Shown: positions 1-9,677, numbered from the stretch's first letter. The stretch is 64,000 nucleotides of DNA from Serratia liquefaciens ATCC 27592 (GCF_000422085.1 NC_021741.1:2170001-2234000); one strand, 5' to 3'. A program made the numbers and translations. Notes: generated by a model not told the origin, from the letters alone.

Positions 1-1
1 C

Positions 2-991
2 GTGGTGCAGAGCATTCGTCAGAAGCTCGAGGCGCTGGCGACTCGGTCAACGGGCTACACCTCAGTGCTGTTGCAAGGCAGCGGCAGTTTTGCGGTCGAA
101 GCGGTATTGGGCACGGTAATGGGGCCGCAGGACAAATTGCTGATCGTCAATAACGGCGCTTATGGTGCGCGGATGATCGAAATGGCCCGATTGATGGACA
201 TCAATCACCATGCGTTCAACTGTGGTGAAGTGAATGAGCCGGATGTTGAGGCGATGGAGGCGGTATTGAAAGGCGATGCTGGCATCAGCCATATCGCCAT
301 GGTGCATTGTGAAACCACCACGGGAATGCTGAATCCGCTGGAGCGCGTCTCAGGCCTGGCGGCGCGAAATGGCAAAACCCTGATCGTGGATGCGATGAGC
401 AGTTTCGGCGGTATTCCGCTGGATGTCGATGCGCTCGGCATTGATTATCTGATCAGCTCGGCCAATAAATGCATTCAGGGCGTGCCGGGTTTCGCCTTTG
501 TTATTGCCCGCCGCAATGAACTGAATAAGTGCGCGGGGCGCTCGCGCTCGCTGTCGTTGGATCTGTATGCCCAGTGGCGCTGTATGGAAGATAATGCCGG
601 CAAATGGCGCTTTACCTCGCCGACGCATACGGTGCTGGCGTTTGCTCAGGCGCTGCGCGAGCTGGAGCAAGAAGGGGGGATCGATGCCCGCCACGCTCGT
701 TACCGGGCAAACCAGCAGCGGCTGGTGGCTGGGATGCGCGCGCTGGGGTTCGAAACCCTGTTGGAGGATGATTTGCACTCGCCGATCATCACCGCGTTTT
801 ATTCACCGAAGGCCGACACTTACCGTTTTACCGAGTTCTATCAGCGCCTGAAACAGCAGGGCTTTGTCATCTATCCGGGCAAGGTATCGCAGAGCGACTG
901 CTTCCGCATTGGCAATATCGGCGAAGTTTACCCGCAGGATATCGAACGTTTGCTGGCCGCGGTCGGGCAGGCAATGTACTGGGAGCAATGA
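2..991 (+). CDS. phnW: 2-aminoethylphosphonate--pyruvate transaminase, 5' end cut by window
   Basis: PLP-dependent class V aminotransferase that moves the amino group of 2-aminoethylphosphonate to pyruvate, giving phosphonoacetaldehyde and alanine in the cytoplasm. About 329 residues are visible; the family is about 367 residues, so roughly 38 N-terminal residues lie before the window. The [13 protein letters not shown] phosphate-binding stretch is near visible residue 26 and the Schiff-base lysine is in SSANKCIQG (visible K156). It overlaps the start region of phnX, which uses its product, so the two form a two-step phosphonate pathway. Identity rests on the motifs and the neighbour. Confidence 0.95.
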   Translation: MVQSIRQKLEALATRSTGYTSVLLQGSGSFAVEAVLGTVMGPQDKLLIVNNGAYGARMIEMARLMDINHHAFNCGEVNEPDVEAMEAVLKGDAGISHIAMVHCETTTGMLNPLERVSGLAARNGKTLIVDAMSSFGGIPLDVDALGIDYLISSANKCIQGVPGFAFVIARRNELNKCAGRSRSLSLDLYAQWRCMEDNAGKWRFTSPTHTVLAFAQALRELEQEGGIDARHARYRANQQRLVAGMRALGFETLLEDDLHSPIITAFYSPKADTYRFTEFYQRLKQQGFVIYPGKVSQSDCFRIGNIGEVYPQDIERLLAAVGQAMYWEQ

Positions 992-999
992 GGATGAGC

Positions 1000-1809
1000 A
1001 TGAGTCAGATTAACGCAGTAATACTCGACTGGGCCGGCACCACGGTAGATTTCGGCTCCTTTGCGCCAACGCAGATTTTTGTTGAAGCCTTTAAGCAGAC
1101 CTTTGATATCGACATCAGCCTGGCGGAGGCGCGCATTCCGATGGGGTTGGGCAAATGGCAGCACATTGAGGCTTTGGGCAAATTGCCCGAGGTGGATGCA
1201 CGTTGGCGGCAGCAGTTGGGCCGCTCCATGAGTCATCAGGACATTGACGCGCTGTATCAGGCTTTTATGCCGTTGCAAATCGCCAAGGTGGTCGACTTTG
1301 CCGATCCGATTGAGGGTGTGCCACAGGTGATTGCTGCATTGCGTGAGCAGGGCATCAAGATAGGTTCCTGTTCGGGTTATCCGCGGGCGGTGATGGAAGT
1401 GCTGGCGCCGGCAGCAGCGCTGCGAGGTTACGCGCCGGATCACTGGGTTGCGACTGACGATTTGGCCGCTGGTGGGCGTCCAGGCCCGTGGATGGCGCTG
1501 CAAAACGTGATTACGCTGGGTATCGATTCGGTGGCGCACTGTGTGAAAGTGGATGATGCAGTGCCGGGTATCAGCGAAGGATTGAATGCAGGCATGTGGA
1601 GCATCGGGCTGGCGCTGTCGGGTAACGAGTTTGGTGCTACCTGGCAGGAATACCAACAAATGAGTGAGTCGGAAGTTAACAAGCGGCGCGCTTTGGCAAC
1701 CGATAAACTGTATTCCGCCGGTGCGCACTACGTGATTGATACATTGGCACAACTGCCGGATGTGATTGCTGAAATCAATCAGCGACTGGCGGCGGGCGAA
1801 CGGCCCTGA
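1000..1809 (+). CDS. phnX: Phosphonoacetaldehyde hydrolase (phosphonatase)
   Basis: HAD-superfamily enzyme cleaving the C-P bond of phosphonoacetaldehyde to acetaldehyde and phosphate. The HAD nucleophile motif [10 protein letters not shown] is at the N terminus and the family stretch [11 protein letters not shown] lies mid-protein; about 269 residues, typical. ATG 1000 is chosen because TGAGG (989-993) is correctly spaced before it and the [11 protein letters not shown] start matches the family. ATG 988, overlapping the phnW stop, has no well-placed ribosome site. It is translated with phnW and followed by a strong terminator. Confidence 0.95.
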   Translation: MSQINAVILDWAGTTVDFGSFAPTQIFVEAFKQTFDIDISLAEARIPMGLGKWQHIEALGKLPEVDARWRQQLGRSMSHQDIDALYQAFMPLQIAKVVDFADPIEGVPQVIAALREQGIKIGSCSGYPRAVMEVLAPAAALRGYAPDHWVATDDLAAGGRPGPWMALQNVITLGIDSVAHCVKVDDAVPGISEGLNAGMWSIGLALSGNEFGATWQEYQQMSESEVNKRRALATDKLYSAGAHYVIDTLAQLPDVIAEINQRLAAGERP

Positions 1810-1830
1810 GTGGATTGCAGATATAAAAAA

Positions 1831-1860
1831 ACCGGGGCTGCGAACAAGCCCCGGTTTTTT
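1831..1860 (+). terminator. Rho-independent terminator after phnX
   Basis: ACCGGGGCT pairs with AGCCCCGGT across a 7-base loop, followed by six T. It sits between convergent phnX and tcyP and could also serve the minus strand. Confidence 0.85.
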
Positions 1861-1874
1861 ATTGCCGACGAGAT

Positions 1875-3266
1875 TTACTGGTGAGCCAGTTCCACTTCGT
1901 CTTCACTGTCCATAATGGACTTGTCTGTTTGCTTCATCAGTTGGCTGGTGATGGTACCTGCCGCCATAGAGCCGTTGACGTTCAGTGCGGTACGGCCCAT
2001 GTCGATCAGCGGTTCAACGGAGATCAGCAGGGCAACCAGCGTCACTGGCAGACCCATTGCCGGCAGTACGATCAGCGCAGCGAAAGTCGCGCCGCCACCC
2101 ACGCCGGCTACACCGGCGGAGCTGATGGTGACGATACCGACCAGGGTCGCGATCCACACCGGGTCCAGCGGGTTAATCCCGACAGTTGGGGCCACCATCA
2201 CCGCCAGCATCGCTGGGTACAAGCCTGCACAACCGTTCTGGCCAATGGTGGCGCCGAACGAGGCCGAGAAGCTGGCAATGGATTCCGGTACGCCCAGACG
2301 ACGGGTTTGCGCTTCCACGTTCAGCGGAATGCTGGCGGCGCTGGAGCGGCTGGTAAAGGCGAAAGTGATGACCGGCCATACCTTGCGGAAGAACTTCAGC
2401 GGATTAACGCCGGTGAAGGCCAGCAGGGCAGCGTGCACCGCAAACATGATCGCCAGACCCAGATATGAAGCCACGACGAAGCTACCCAGTTTGATGATGT
2501 CGTGAACGTTAGAGCCTGCAACCACTTTGGTCATCAGCGCCAGAACGCCATACGGAGTCAGTTTCATCACCAGACGCACCAGCTTCATCACCCAGGCCTG
2601 CAGGGTGTCGATAGCGACCAGCACGCGCTCACCTTTTGGCTTGTCGTCTTTCAGCAGCTGCAGCGACGCCACACCCAGGAAGGTCGCGAAGATTACCACG
2701 CTGATGATTGAGGTAGGGCTGGCACCGGTCAAATCGGCGAACGGGTTTTTAGGAATGAAGGACAGCACCATCTGCGGTACGGTCAGGTCGGCCAGTTTGC
2801 CCACATAGTTGCTTTGGATTGCGGACAGACGCGCACTTTCCTGCGCCCCTTGCACCAAGCCTTCAGCGGTCAGACCGAACAGGTTAGTTACCAGCACGCC
2901 CACCAGCGCCGAAATCAGCGTGGTGAACAACAGGGTGCCGATAGTCAGGAAGCTGATTTTCCCCAGGGAAGAGGCGTTATGCAGCTTGGCGACCGCGCTC
3001 AGAATCGAGGCGAAGACCAGCGGCATGACAATCATTTGCAGCAGTTGCACATAGCCGTTACCGACGATGTTGAACCAGCTGATGGATTCTTTCAGTACCG
3101 GATTGTCCGAACCGTACACCAGCTGCAGTGCCAAACCGAACACCACACCCATGACCAGGCCGACCAGTACCTTTTTCGCCAGGCTCCATTGCTTATGGCG
3201 GCTTTGCGCCAACAGCAAAAGGAGGGCGACAAAAATCACCACGTTAATAACCAGCGGAAAATTCAT
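1875..3266 (-). CDS. tcyP: L-cystine/proton symporter of the DAACS family
   Basis: Inner-membrane importer of L-cystine (E. coli TcyP/YdjN) of the dicarboxylate/amino-acid:cation symporter family. About 463 residues with eight or more hydrophobic segments. The family's serine-rich re-entrant loop ([18 protein letters not shown]) and second re-entrant region ([18 protein letters not shown]) are visible, and the C terminus ends in the acidic [11 protein letters not shown] tail. The start at MNFPL matches E. coli; an upstream ATG at 3281 is in frame but less likely. Next to ydjM as in E. coli. Confidence 0.93.
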   Translation of the reverse strand: MNFPLVINVVIFVALLLLLAQSRHKQWSLAKKVLVGLVMGVVFGLALQLVYGSDNPVLKESISWFNIVGNGYVQLLQMIVMPLVFASILSAVAKLHNASSLGKISFLTIGTLLFTTLISALVGVLVTNLFGLTAEGLVQGAQESARLSAIQSNYVGKLADLTVPQMVLSFIPKNPFADLTGASPTSIISVVIFATFLGVASLQLLKDDKPKGERVLVAIDTLQAWVMKLVRLVMKLTPYGVLALMTKVVAGSNVHDIIKLGSFVVASYLGLAIMFAVHAALLAFTGVNPLKFFRKVWPVITFAFTSRSSAASIPLNVEAQTRRLGVPESIASFSASFGATIGQNGCAGLYPAMLAVMVAPTVGINPLDPVWIATLVGIVTISSAGVAGVGGGATFAALIVLPAMGLPVTLVALLISVEPLIDMGRTALNVNGSMAAGTITSQLMKQTDKSIMDSEDEVELAHQ

Positions 3267-3449
3267 CCCCAATGTCTCCAAAATTTTTTCTTATATGAAA
3301 ATGGCTATGCACCATGGCGTAGCGATACTAAATATCGTAACAGTTTGCTTAACGGCTCACTTATATCCAAATGGAATTTGATATAACTCATTGCGTAAAT
3401 TTGTTTAATTTATGCACTCTGCGGTTATTAAGTGTCCGTTTTTATGTGA

Positions 3450-3998
3450 TCACAGTCTGATATTTTTTATTTGTTCAAAATAAGACTGCACTGGGATGGT
3501 GCATCCGCCCTGCCAATAGATAGCGAAAGCCACCAGGCACAGGCACAGGGCGCGCTCAAGCTGATTGCCTTTCTGAGAATTTAGCAGCGGCAGACGAAAA
3601 CGCCAGCGGCATGGCCAGAGTAAGGGGACGCCGGCGGGAGTGAGCATATCCGCCAGCAGATGGCTGAAGTAACCGATGATCATGGCATGCAAGACGTCGG
3701 CCGGAATCGGCCAACTGCGCGGCACGTCAAGCTGGAACAACGCCATGCCGCCGGCGATCGCCAGCAGGCTATGGGTAAAACCGCGGTGGCCGAAGGCGCG
3801 CGATATCGGAATGGCAATCCAGCGCAACCGTTGGCCCAATACCGACTTGGGGTGATCGATATCGGGCAGCAGTGAGGTCAACAGCGCGGCAGGGATGATG
3901 TGCCACCAGTCGCCCGTTGCCAGCTCTGGGGTCACCTCGGCCTTCTTGGCGAAAATCGCGCAAGCGACAGAAAAAATAAGATGTCCTTCCGCGGTCAT
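3450..3998 (-). CDS. ydjM: YdjM-family inner-membrane metal-dependent hydrolase (DUF457)
   Basis: Integral membrane protein of about 182 residues from the LexA-binding, metal-dependent hydrolase-like family. Predicted metal ligands are in SLLPDIDHPKSVLG (about residues 42-55) and AFGHRGFTHSLLA (about 68-80), with later histidines in FSHLLADMLTPAG. Four to five hydrophobic segments. Its biochemical role is unknown. In E. coli ydjM is an SOS gene, and a LexA-type box lies just upstream here, so DNA-damage control appears conserved. Confidence 0.88.
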   Translation of the reverse strand: MTAEGHLIFSVACAIFAKKAEVTPELATGDWWHIIPAALLTSLLPDIDHPKSVLGQRLRWIAIPISRAFGHRGFTHSLLAIAGGMALFQLDVPRSWPIPADVLHAMIIGYFSHLLADMLTPAGVPLLWPCRWRFRLPLLNSQKGNQLERALCLCLVAFAIYWQGGCTIPVQSYFEQIKNIRL

Positions 3999-4019
3999 AC
4001 TGCTGTTCCGGCTGATAAA

Positions 4020-4035
4020 CTGTTAATTTATCCAG
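4020..4035 (-). promoter_or_regulatory. Putative LexA box upstream of ydjM
   Basis: CTGTTAATTTATCCAG fits the CTG-N10-CAG consensus and lies about 20 bp upstream of the ydjM start. E. coli ydjM is a known LexA target, which supports the reading. The inner ten bases are A/T-rich, as expected. Confidence 0.65.
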
Positions 4036-4169
4036 TATATGGGAAAATTCCCAGTAGTGGAAGCAGTTACCCTGTAACCAATTGTTTATTTTTCCCGGTT
4101 TTACAACGGCTTGTTACTTAAATGGCCAAGTGCTGTACGCTTTTTCTGCGGTAAGGGGATGGGCGTAGG

Positions 4170-4244
4170 AGAAAGCGCCGGACGAGAGCGTAAGGCTGCG
4201 TGGCAGTGACAGCCTGTGCCTAACGTCCGGCGACTTTCTTGAAC
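4170..4244. repeat. Long imperfect hairpin in the hxpB-ydjM intergenic region
   Basis: AGAAAGCGCCGGAC near 4171 pairs with GTCCGGCGACTTTCT near 4230-4244 (14 pairs with one bulge). Inside, AGGCTG pairs with CAGCCT. There is no T-run on either side, so it is not an ordinary terminator. It may be a dispersed palindromic repeat or a 3'-UTR RNA structure of hxpB. The rest of 4061-4394 shows no gene. Confidence 0.5.
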
Positions 4245-4394
4245 TGCAGCATAATGAGGCCGCTACAGTAACTCAATAAAAATGAAATAATGTTTTATTT
4301 ATTTTATGACGTGCAGCCAGATTTTGAACTTAAGCAACGAAAAGGCGGGAGAAGTCAGGTTAGCGGCACCGGCAGTAAGCCGATGCCGTGAAAA

Positions 4395-5060
4395 TCAGGC
4401 CAGATGATCGGAGGTCAGTTGCTCAAGGGAATCGAGCTTGTGGTCGGCCAGCGCCCAACGGCCATCATGGCGATACTCGTGCGCAGGGATCACGATAGAA
4501 CGCATCCTCGCGGCCTTGGTGGCAATCATGCCGTTGAACGAGTCTTCCAGCGTTATACAGCGCAGGGGATCGCTGCCCAGGCGCTCGGCGGCGATCAGGT
4601 ACACTTCCGGGTGCGGCTTGCTGTAAGGCAAGTATTCGGCGGAGACAAGTTGATCAAAGTAGCCTTCGAGGTCAAACATCTGCAGCACCTGTTGTTGCAT
4701 GTGCAGCGGTGAGGCGGAGGCCAGGCCAATATTCAGATCCAGGCTGCGGCACAGCTCCAGCGCCTGTTGTACGCCAGGCAGCAGGGGGCGTTTTTCACGC
4801 ACCAGCTCGATGGCGCGCTCGATAATACGCGCAGAGACTTCTTCTTGCGACACCCCTTGCCACGGCATGGCCTGGTACCACATCTTCACCACCAGATCGA
4901 TGCGCAGACCCAGGGTATCCGGCAGTTTGTGGCGGTCTGACAAATCCAGCCCCAGTGCGCCAAAGATATCCAGTTCTGCCTGTAGCCACAGCGGTTCTGA
5001 ATCGATCAATAAACCGTCCATATCAAAAATAGCGGTTTCAATGCGTTGCGAATAGGCCAT
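4395..5060 (-). CDS. hxpB: HAD sugar-phosphate phosphatase (HxpB/YniC)
   Basis: Cytoplasmic HAD-like hexitol/2-deoxyglucose-6-phosphate phosphatase, 221 residues as in E. coli YniC. Motif I is FDMDGLLIDSE (residues 12-22), motif II lies in GLASAS, the motif III lysine is in YSKPHPEVY and motif IV is TLEDSFNGM. The beta-phosphoglucomutase-like cap lies between motifs I and II. It lies 58 bp downstream of the HdeD-fusion gene on the same strand and may be co-transcribed with it. Confidence 0.92.
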   Translation of the reverse strand: MAYSQRIETAIFDMDGLLIDSEPLWLQAELDIFGALGLDLSDRHKLPDTLGLRIDLVVKMWYQAMPWQGVSQEEVSARIIERAIELVREKRPLLPGVQQALELCRSLDLNIGLASASPLHMQQQVLQMFDLEGYFDQLVSAEYLPYSKPHPEVYLIAAERLGSDPLRCITLEDSFNGMIATKAARMRSIVIPAHEYRHDGRWALADHKLDSLEQLTSDHLA

Positions 5061-5118
5061 TATCGGTTAACTCCTGCCGGTGAATGTGCCCGACACTTTA
5101 TCATCGCCGGCGTTGAGA

Positions 5119-6399
5119 CTAAAATTTTTGCCTGCGTGGCTGAGCTTTGCCGAAACGCAGGATGCGCCACATCTCCTGCACTTTTAGCCACCAGCGCTGA
5201 TGCTGGCGTTCGGTAACCTGTTGCAGCATGCGGGCATAATCCAGCACCAACCCCGGTGTCCAGGTCATGCTTTCGCCACGGCTGCGCAGCACCGCCAACA
5301 TCCACAGGTTGGGATCGAGTATCAGCAACAGGAAACGCCGCCACAGATGTTTATCGCCCAGTACACCTTCCAGCGCGCTATCGAGCGCCTGAATAACCGT
5401 GGTGGAGCAGTTGCGACGAGTCAGATTGTAAGTGGCATCCTGACGATAACGCTGCCAGAAGGCGCGTAATGCCGTCGAGTTGTAACGGCGAAACTGTATT
5501 CTTTTGTCCGGGGGGCACCAGGCTGCCACTTCCTGTTGCAAATCGGGCAGAAAGCGTCCGTCGACGTTGTTTTGTTCGCCGGAGTGCAATAGCCGGCGGA
5601 AATCTTGTGCAGACTGGCTGATTTCGTTAAGCGGATAGTGGCTGATATACACGTCCGGTGCCAACGCCAGGGCGGCATGGCCAGTGGATATATTGCCGCT
5701 GCCGTCCACCGCCGCGATATAGCGATCGACGATGTAACGCCTGCGGGCATCTTTTGCCGATCCTGTCGGTGTCCAGACATACACCCTGAGCGGATTAGCG
5801 TCATTGGTTTGCGGCTGAGTGGCTAACTGCGGGTTCTGATTTAGCGAGAAGCTTTCCAGCCTGCGGGCAATGCGTAGCAGTGCCCAGCCGGAAAGCAGGA
5901 TCATCACGCCGATACAAAAAGGAACCGTCATCCGATGCGGCACCGGCCAGCCAATAAAAATCATCAGCGAAAGCAAGATTTCGCCGCTGCCCGCCAGCGC
6001 GACCGGTTTCCAGCGGCTGTGCTGGATCACCGTAGAAGAAGCAATGCGAACCGCACCGTCAAGCAGTAGCGCACTGCCAAACACCAGCGTGGCGACGATG
6101 TTGTCGTCGGCGGGCACGTCCCAAACTAAAAAGGCCAGAAACAAAAAGCCCAATCCCTTCAGCATCACTGGGCGACTGGCGGATGAGCCGATCACAAGTG
6201 CGGCGGAAATCGCCACTAATCCCTCCAGCGCCAGCAGTACCGCCAGCGCATCCAACGCCAGCACCGAACGCCCGTCCTGAAGTACATCGAACAGCATCAG
6301 CGCGCCTACGGCGATCCACGCCCAGCCGAACAGCATTAGCAGGCGGCGTTGCCCCCGCAGCGCTTGCGCACCCAGCAATAAGATAATCAGCCGAATCAT
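5119..6399 (-). CDS. HdeD-like (DUF308) membrane protein fused to a permuted NlpC/P60-like domain
   Basis: 426 residues. Residues 1-180 form six to eight hydrophobic segments of the HdeD/DUF308 acid-resistance type. After a linker rich in Q and N (185-202) comes a soluble region (205-426) with histidine in STGHAALAL (H241) and cysteine in RRNCSTTVIQAL (C331). His before Cys, with NC(S/T)T around the cysteine, is the arrangement of circularly permuted NlpC/P60 (papain-like) peptidases and acyltransferases. Catalysis is inferred from motifs only. It sits between hxpB and yniB, where E. coli has no gene, so it is an insertion in this neighbourhood. Substrate unknown. Confidence 0.65.
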   Translation of the reverse strand: MIRLIILLLGAQALRGQRRLLMLFGWAWIAVGALMLFDVLQDGRSVLALDALAVLLALEGLVAISAALVIGSSASRPVMLKGLGFLFLAFLVWDVPADDNIVATLVFGSALLLDGAVRIASSTVIQHSRWKPVALAGSGEILLSLMIFIGWPVPHRMTVPFCIGVMILLSGWALLRIARRLESFSLNQNPQLATQPQTNDANPLRVYVWTPTGSAKDARRRYIVDRYIAAVDGSGNISTGHAALALAPDVYISHYPLNEISQSAQDFRRLLHSGEQNNVDGRFLPDLQQEVAAWCPPDKRIQFRRYNSTALRAFWQRYRQDATYNLTRRNCSTTVIQALDSALEGVLGDKHLWRRFLLLILDPNLWMLAVLRSRGESMTWTPGLVLDYARMLQQVTERQHQRWWLKVQEMWRILRFGKAQPRRQKF

Positions 6400-6594
6400 G
6401 AAGGCCCCTGTTTAAACGGTTTGATTTAACTATATAACTATTTACCGGCAACGCGCGCTCGCCGTTAAGCTGTTGATTTCGGATAATCCCGGCTACGCTT
6501 GTAGCACAGCAGTGCTGAAGAAAACGGTGGGCGAGTTTCAATAACTACAGGTAGACTTAGCCCATTACGGTTACGTCGCTTACAAGGGGAACAC

Positions 6595-7155
6595 ATGACG
6601 TATCAACAGGCTGGGCGCATTGCCATTTTAAAACGTATTCTTGGCTGGGTGGTTTTCATCCCTGCGTTACTGTCAACGCTGATCTCGCTGCTGATGTTTG
6701 TGTATCAACACAGCGAAAAGACCAAAGGCATCAACGCAGTAATGCTGGATTTCGTTCACGTAATGGTAGATATGGTGCGCTTTAACACCCCGTTCCTGAA
6801 TATCTTCTGGTATAACTCGCCGGTACCGGACGTAGAAAAAAGCCTGTTCAGCGGCGCGAACCTGATGTTTATCATCATTTATATTCTGATTTTTGTCGGG
6901 CTGGCGCTGCAGGCCTCTGGCGCACGTATGTCACGTCAGGTGAAGTTTATCCGCGAAGGCCTGGAAGACCAGATGATCCTCGAACAGGCTAAAGGCAGCG
7001 AAGGGCATACGCGTGCGCAGTTGGAAGAGCGCATTACGCTGCCGCACCACACCATCTTGCTGCAATACTTCCCGCTGTACATTTTGCCGGTGGTGATTGC
7101 GGTGATTGGCTGGTTTGTGATCAAGCTGCTCGGCCAACTGGCCGGGGCGGCCTGA
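6595..7155 (+). CDS. yniB: YniB family inner-membrane protein
   Basis: Small integral membrane protein of 186 residues, slightly longer than E. coli YniB (about 178). Three hydrophobic stretches: near residues 15-38, 83-103 and a long C-terminal one near 155-183. Between them is a polar helical region (RQVKFIREGLEDQMILEQAKGSE). Function unknown. ATG 6595 follows AAGGGGAACAC. It is divergent from the HdeD-fusion gene and convergent with yniA. Confidence 0.85.
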   Translation: MTYQQAGRIAILKRILGWVVFIPALLSTLISLLMFVYQHSEKTKGINAVMLDFVHVMVDMVRFNTPFLNIFWYNSPVPDVEKSLFSGANLMFIIIYILIFVGLALQASGARMSRQVKFIREGLEDQMILEQAKGSEGHTRAQLEERITLPHHTILLQYFPLYILPVVIAVIGWFVIKLLGQLAGAA

Positions 7156-7172
7156 TAACGGCTGCTCATTAA

Positions 7173-7196
7173 AAAGGCGCTGATTTCAGCGCCTTT
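7173..7196. terminator. Bidirectional terminator between yniB and yniA
   Basis: AAAGGCGC pairs with GCGCCTTT around TGATTTCA, with A- and T-runs on the two sides, so it can end transcription from both convergent genes. Confidence 0.8.
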
Positions 7197-7199
7197 ATT

Positions 7200-8069
7200 T
7201 TATCGGGACTCGGGATGCAGCAACGCTTCCACCGCGCGTTGGGCCCGAACCAGATGCTGCCCGCCGAACAGGTTACTGCGGTTGAGCAGGTAATACAGTT
7301 GATAAAGCGGCTGACGTTCGATAAAGCCGCTCTCTAACGGCCAGACGCTCTGGTAGCCGTCGTAAATTTGCGGCGGCAGTTCCGGATACAGCGGCAGCAT
7401 GGCCAAATCACACTCTCTGTCGCCCCAATAGCAGGCCGGATCGAACAGCAGTGGGCCGTCGGCGGTCATTGCGCAGTTGGCCGGCCACAAATCCCCGTGC
7501 AGAAGAGAAGGTTGCGGCTGATGATGCTGCAAACGCAGATACACGATGTCGACAATCTCATCGATATCCCCAAAGGTCATGCCTTTCTCTGCCGCCATCT
7601 GCAGTTGCCAGCCAATGCGCTGTTCGGCAAAAAACTCTGACCAGCGGCGCTGCCAGGCGTTAGGCTGCGGGGTGGTGGACAGGTCGTTGTCGAAGTCGAG
7701 GCCAAACTGCGGCTGTTCGCTCCACTTGTGTAAATGGGCCAGCTGTTGTCCGAGACAGTGAGCGCCATGGGCGTCTAAAGGTTTCAGGGTTTGGTATTCC
7801 AGCAGCAAGAAGCTGTAATCGCGATCGCTGCCTACGCCGTACACCTGCGGAACCCGCACGGTTTTACTGCGCGCCAGCAAGGCCAGCTGGTCGGCTTCGG
7901 CGGTGAAGATGGGCAACAGTTCGCGAGCGTCGCATTTGACAAACACCTGATTGTCACCGTAACTCACGCGCCACGCCGGATGGATTTCTCCCCCGGGCAG
8001 TTCGGTCCTTTCGCGGATTTCTGCGCTGCCAAGATGTTCACTTAACAGACGGCTAACGGCTTGCCACAT
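7200..8069 (-). CDS. yniA: Fructosamine kinase family protein YniA
   Basis: Aminoglycoside-phosphotransferase-like fold kinase of the fructosamine/ketosamine-3-kinase family, proposed to phosphorylate glycated amines. The catalytic loop SLLHGDLWPANCAM and the metal-binding GPLLFDPACYWGDRE are visible in the C-terminal half; EYQTLKPLD marks the hinge. The ATG at 8069 is preceded by GAGGGGGTG and gives 289 residues, close to the usual 286-290. The 41-codon upstream extension is Cys-rich and unlike the family. Confidence 0.92.
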   Translation of the reverse strand: MWQAVSRLLSEHLGSAEIRERTELPGGEIHPAWRVSYGDNQVFVKCDARELLPIFTAEADQLALLARSKTVRVPQVYGVGSDRDYSFLLLEYQTLKPLDAHGAHCLGQQLAHLHKWSEQPQFGLDFDNDLSTTPQPNAWQRRWSEFFAEQRIGWQLQMAAEKGMTFGDIDEIVDIVYLRLQHHQPQPSLLHGDLWPANCAMTADGPLLFDPACYWGDRECDLAMLPLYPELPPQIYDGYQSVWPLESGFIERQPLYQLYYLLNRSNLFGGQHLVRAQRAVEALLHPESR

Positions 8070-8297
8070 GGTACACCCCCTCTGTGTTGCCTGCGAATTC
8101 ATTAGGTTAGCGTCTTTAGCCCTGTGAAAACACGACCTGGCGCACAGCTGGCACCAACAACCGGCGATTTTATCGCCATCGCATTTGCTCAAAGTATATA
8201 CGCTATTGATTAATTTAAGTACGACGTCTGTTGCAACTTGGCGGCGTGAGAGCGATGTTTATAAGGTCGTCAGCTATTACGGCAAGGGCAGGATTCA

Positions 8298-8316
8298 GAT
8301 AACTATCATTATCAAT
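8298..8316 (+). promoter_or_regulatory. Possible Fur box upstream of the GNAT gene
   Basis: GATAACTATCATTATCAAT matches 12 of 19 positions of the Fur consensus and ends 13 bp before the GNAT start. It suggests iron control of that gene, but the match is only moderate. Confidence 0.4.
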
Positions 8317-8329
8317 GAGATGAACAACA

Positions 8330-8779
8330 ATGGAGCAAAACCGGCAGTGGCAGCGAGGGGAATACCGGATCAACTGCGATACAAGTGAATTGAACCTCTC
8401 CTTTACTCACGCATTTTTGACCACTTCAAGCTGGGCGAGCGGCATTTCGTTGCCGACGGTGCAGTTGTCTATCGACAATAGCCTGTGTTTTGGCCTGTAC
8501 CATCAACACCAGCAGATTGGTTTTGCGCGTCTGGTGACGGATTACGTCACTTTTGGCTATCTGTGCGATGTGTTTGTCTCCCCGGACTACCAGGGACAAG
8601 GGTTAGCGCGTTGGTTGATGGACTGCACGCTGGAGCACCCGGTGTTGCAGCGGCTGCGACGGATTATGCTGGTGACCGGTACTGCGCCGTGGTTGTATCA
8701 AAAGGTGGGTTATGAAGCGGTAAACCGCGAGGATTTTGTCTGGCATATTGTCCGACCGGATATCTATCAGCAGCCGTAA
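8330..8779 (+). CDS. GNAT family N-acetyltransferase
   Basis: 149-residue acetyl-CoA-dependent acetyltransferase. Motif A is visible as LCDVFVSPDYQGQGLARWLMD (central acetyl-CoA-binding Q/R-x-x-G-x-G/A loop) and motif B as LVTGTAPWLYQKVGYEA. Substrate cannot be told from sequence. It lies between yniA and the sit operon, convergent with sitD. A Fur-like site in its promoter hints at iron-responsive expression. Confidence 0.85.
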   Translation: MEQNRQWQRGEYRINCDTSELNLSFTHAFLTTSSWASGISLPTVQLSIDNSLCFGLYHQHQQIGFARLVTDYVTFGYLCDVFVSPDYQGQGLARWLMDCTLEHPVLQRLRRIMLVTGTAPWLYQKVGYEAVNREDFVWHIVRPDIYQQP

Positions 8780-8784
8780 TGAGC

Positions 8785-8810
8785 AGCGGCGGCGCCATTA
8801 GGCACCGCCG
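8785..8810. terminator. G+C-rich hairpin between convergent GNAT gene and sitD
   Basis: GCGGCGGCGCC pairs with GGCACCGCCGC around ATTA with one mismatch. The T-run is weak on both strands, so termination may be inefficient. Confidence 0.5.
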
Positions 8811-8816
8811 CCTGTT

Positions 8817-9677
8817 TCAAGGTTTTGCGTCGAGCATTCCATTTTCGTGACGTTGTAACGGTTTAAATTTACTGTAGAGCAGGGCGAACACAAACAGAAT
8901 GGCCTGGACTATCACAATGCAGGGGCCGGTGGCACCGTCAATGTGGAAGCTGATCAAGGTGCCGAGTACGCAGGAGAACACAGACACCACCGTGGCGACT
9001 ATCAGCATGCGGTCGAAGCTGCGGCACAGCATGAAGGCAATGATGCCTGGAGCAATCAACATCGCAATCACCAGAATGACCCCGACGGCCTGCAATGAGG
9101 CGACAATCGTCAGCGCCAGCAGGCACAGCAGCCCGTAGTGCAACAGTTTCACCGGCAGGCCAATCACCCTGGCATGGTTGGGATCAAAACAGTAGAGCAT
9201 CAAATCTTTGCGTTTCAGCAACACCACCAGCAGCGTAATGCCAGCCATCAGCAACGTCTGTTTCAGCTCTGCGTCGGTAATGCCCAGCATATTGCCGAAC
9301 AGAATGTGGCTGAGGTGCTGATCGGTATCGATACGGGAAAACAGCACCAGGCCAAAGGCAAACATGCCGGAGAAAACGATCCCCATCACCGTGTCCTCTT
9401 TCACCCGGCTGTTTTCTTTCAGGTAACCGGTAGCTACCGCACAGAAAATACCGGAGAAGAAGGCACCTATCACCACTGGGATGCCGAGCACGAACGCCAC
9501 CACGATACCGGGCAGCACCGCATGCGAGATGGCGTCACCCATCAGCGACCAGCCTTTGAGCACCAGATAGCAAGAGAGCACTGCACACACCACGCCGGTC
9601 ACGATGGCGGCCAGGATTGCCCGCTGCATAAAGGGATAGGCGAAGGGCTCGCTGAGCAGTTGATACAGGGTTTCCAT
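8817..9677 (-). CDS. sitD: Mn2+/Fe2+ ABC transporter permease SitD (YfeD)
   Basis: 286-residue inner-membrane permease of the zinc/manganese/iron chelate (ABC-3) family, with about eight hydrophobic segments and the family stretch SLMGDAISHAVLPG near residue 45. The start abuts the end of sitC (they share base 9677), so translation is coupled. It forms a heterodimeric channel with SitC that receives metal from SitA and is driven by SitB. Confidence 0.93.
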   Translation of the reverse strand: METLYQLLSEPFAYPFMQRAILAAIVTGVVCAVLSCYLVLKGWSLMGDAISHAVLPGIVVAFVLGIPVVIGAFFSGIFCAVATGYLKENSRVKEDTVMGIVFSGMFAFGLVLFSRIDTDQHLSHILFGNMLGITDAELKQTLLMAGITLLVVLLKRKDLMLYCFDPNHARVIGLPVKLLHYGLLCLLALTIVASLQAVGVILVIAMLIAPGIIAFMLCRSFDRMLIVATVVSVFSCVLGTLISFHIDGATGPCIVIVQAILFVFALLYSKFKPLQRHENGMLDAKP

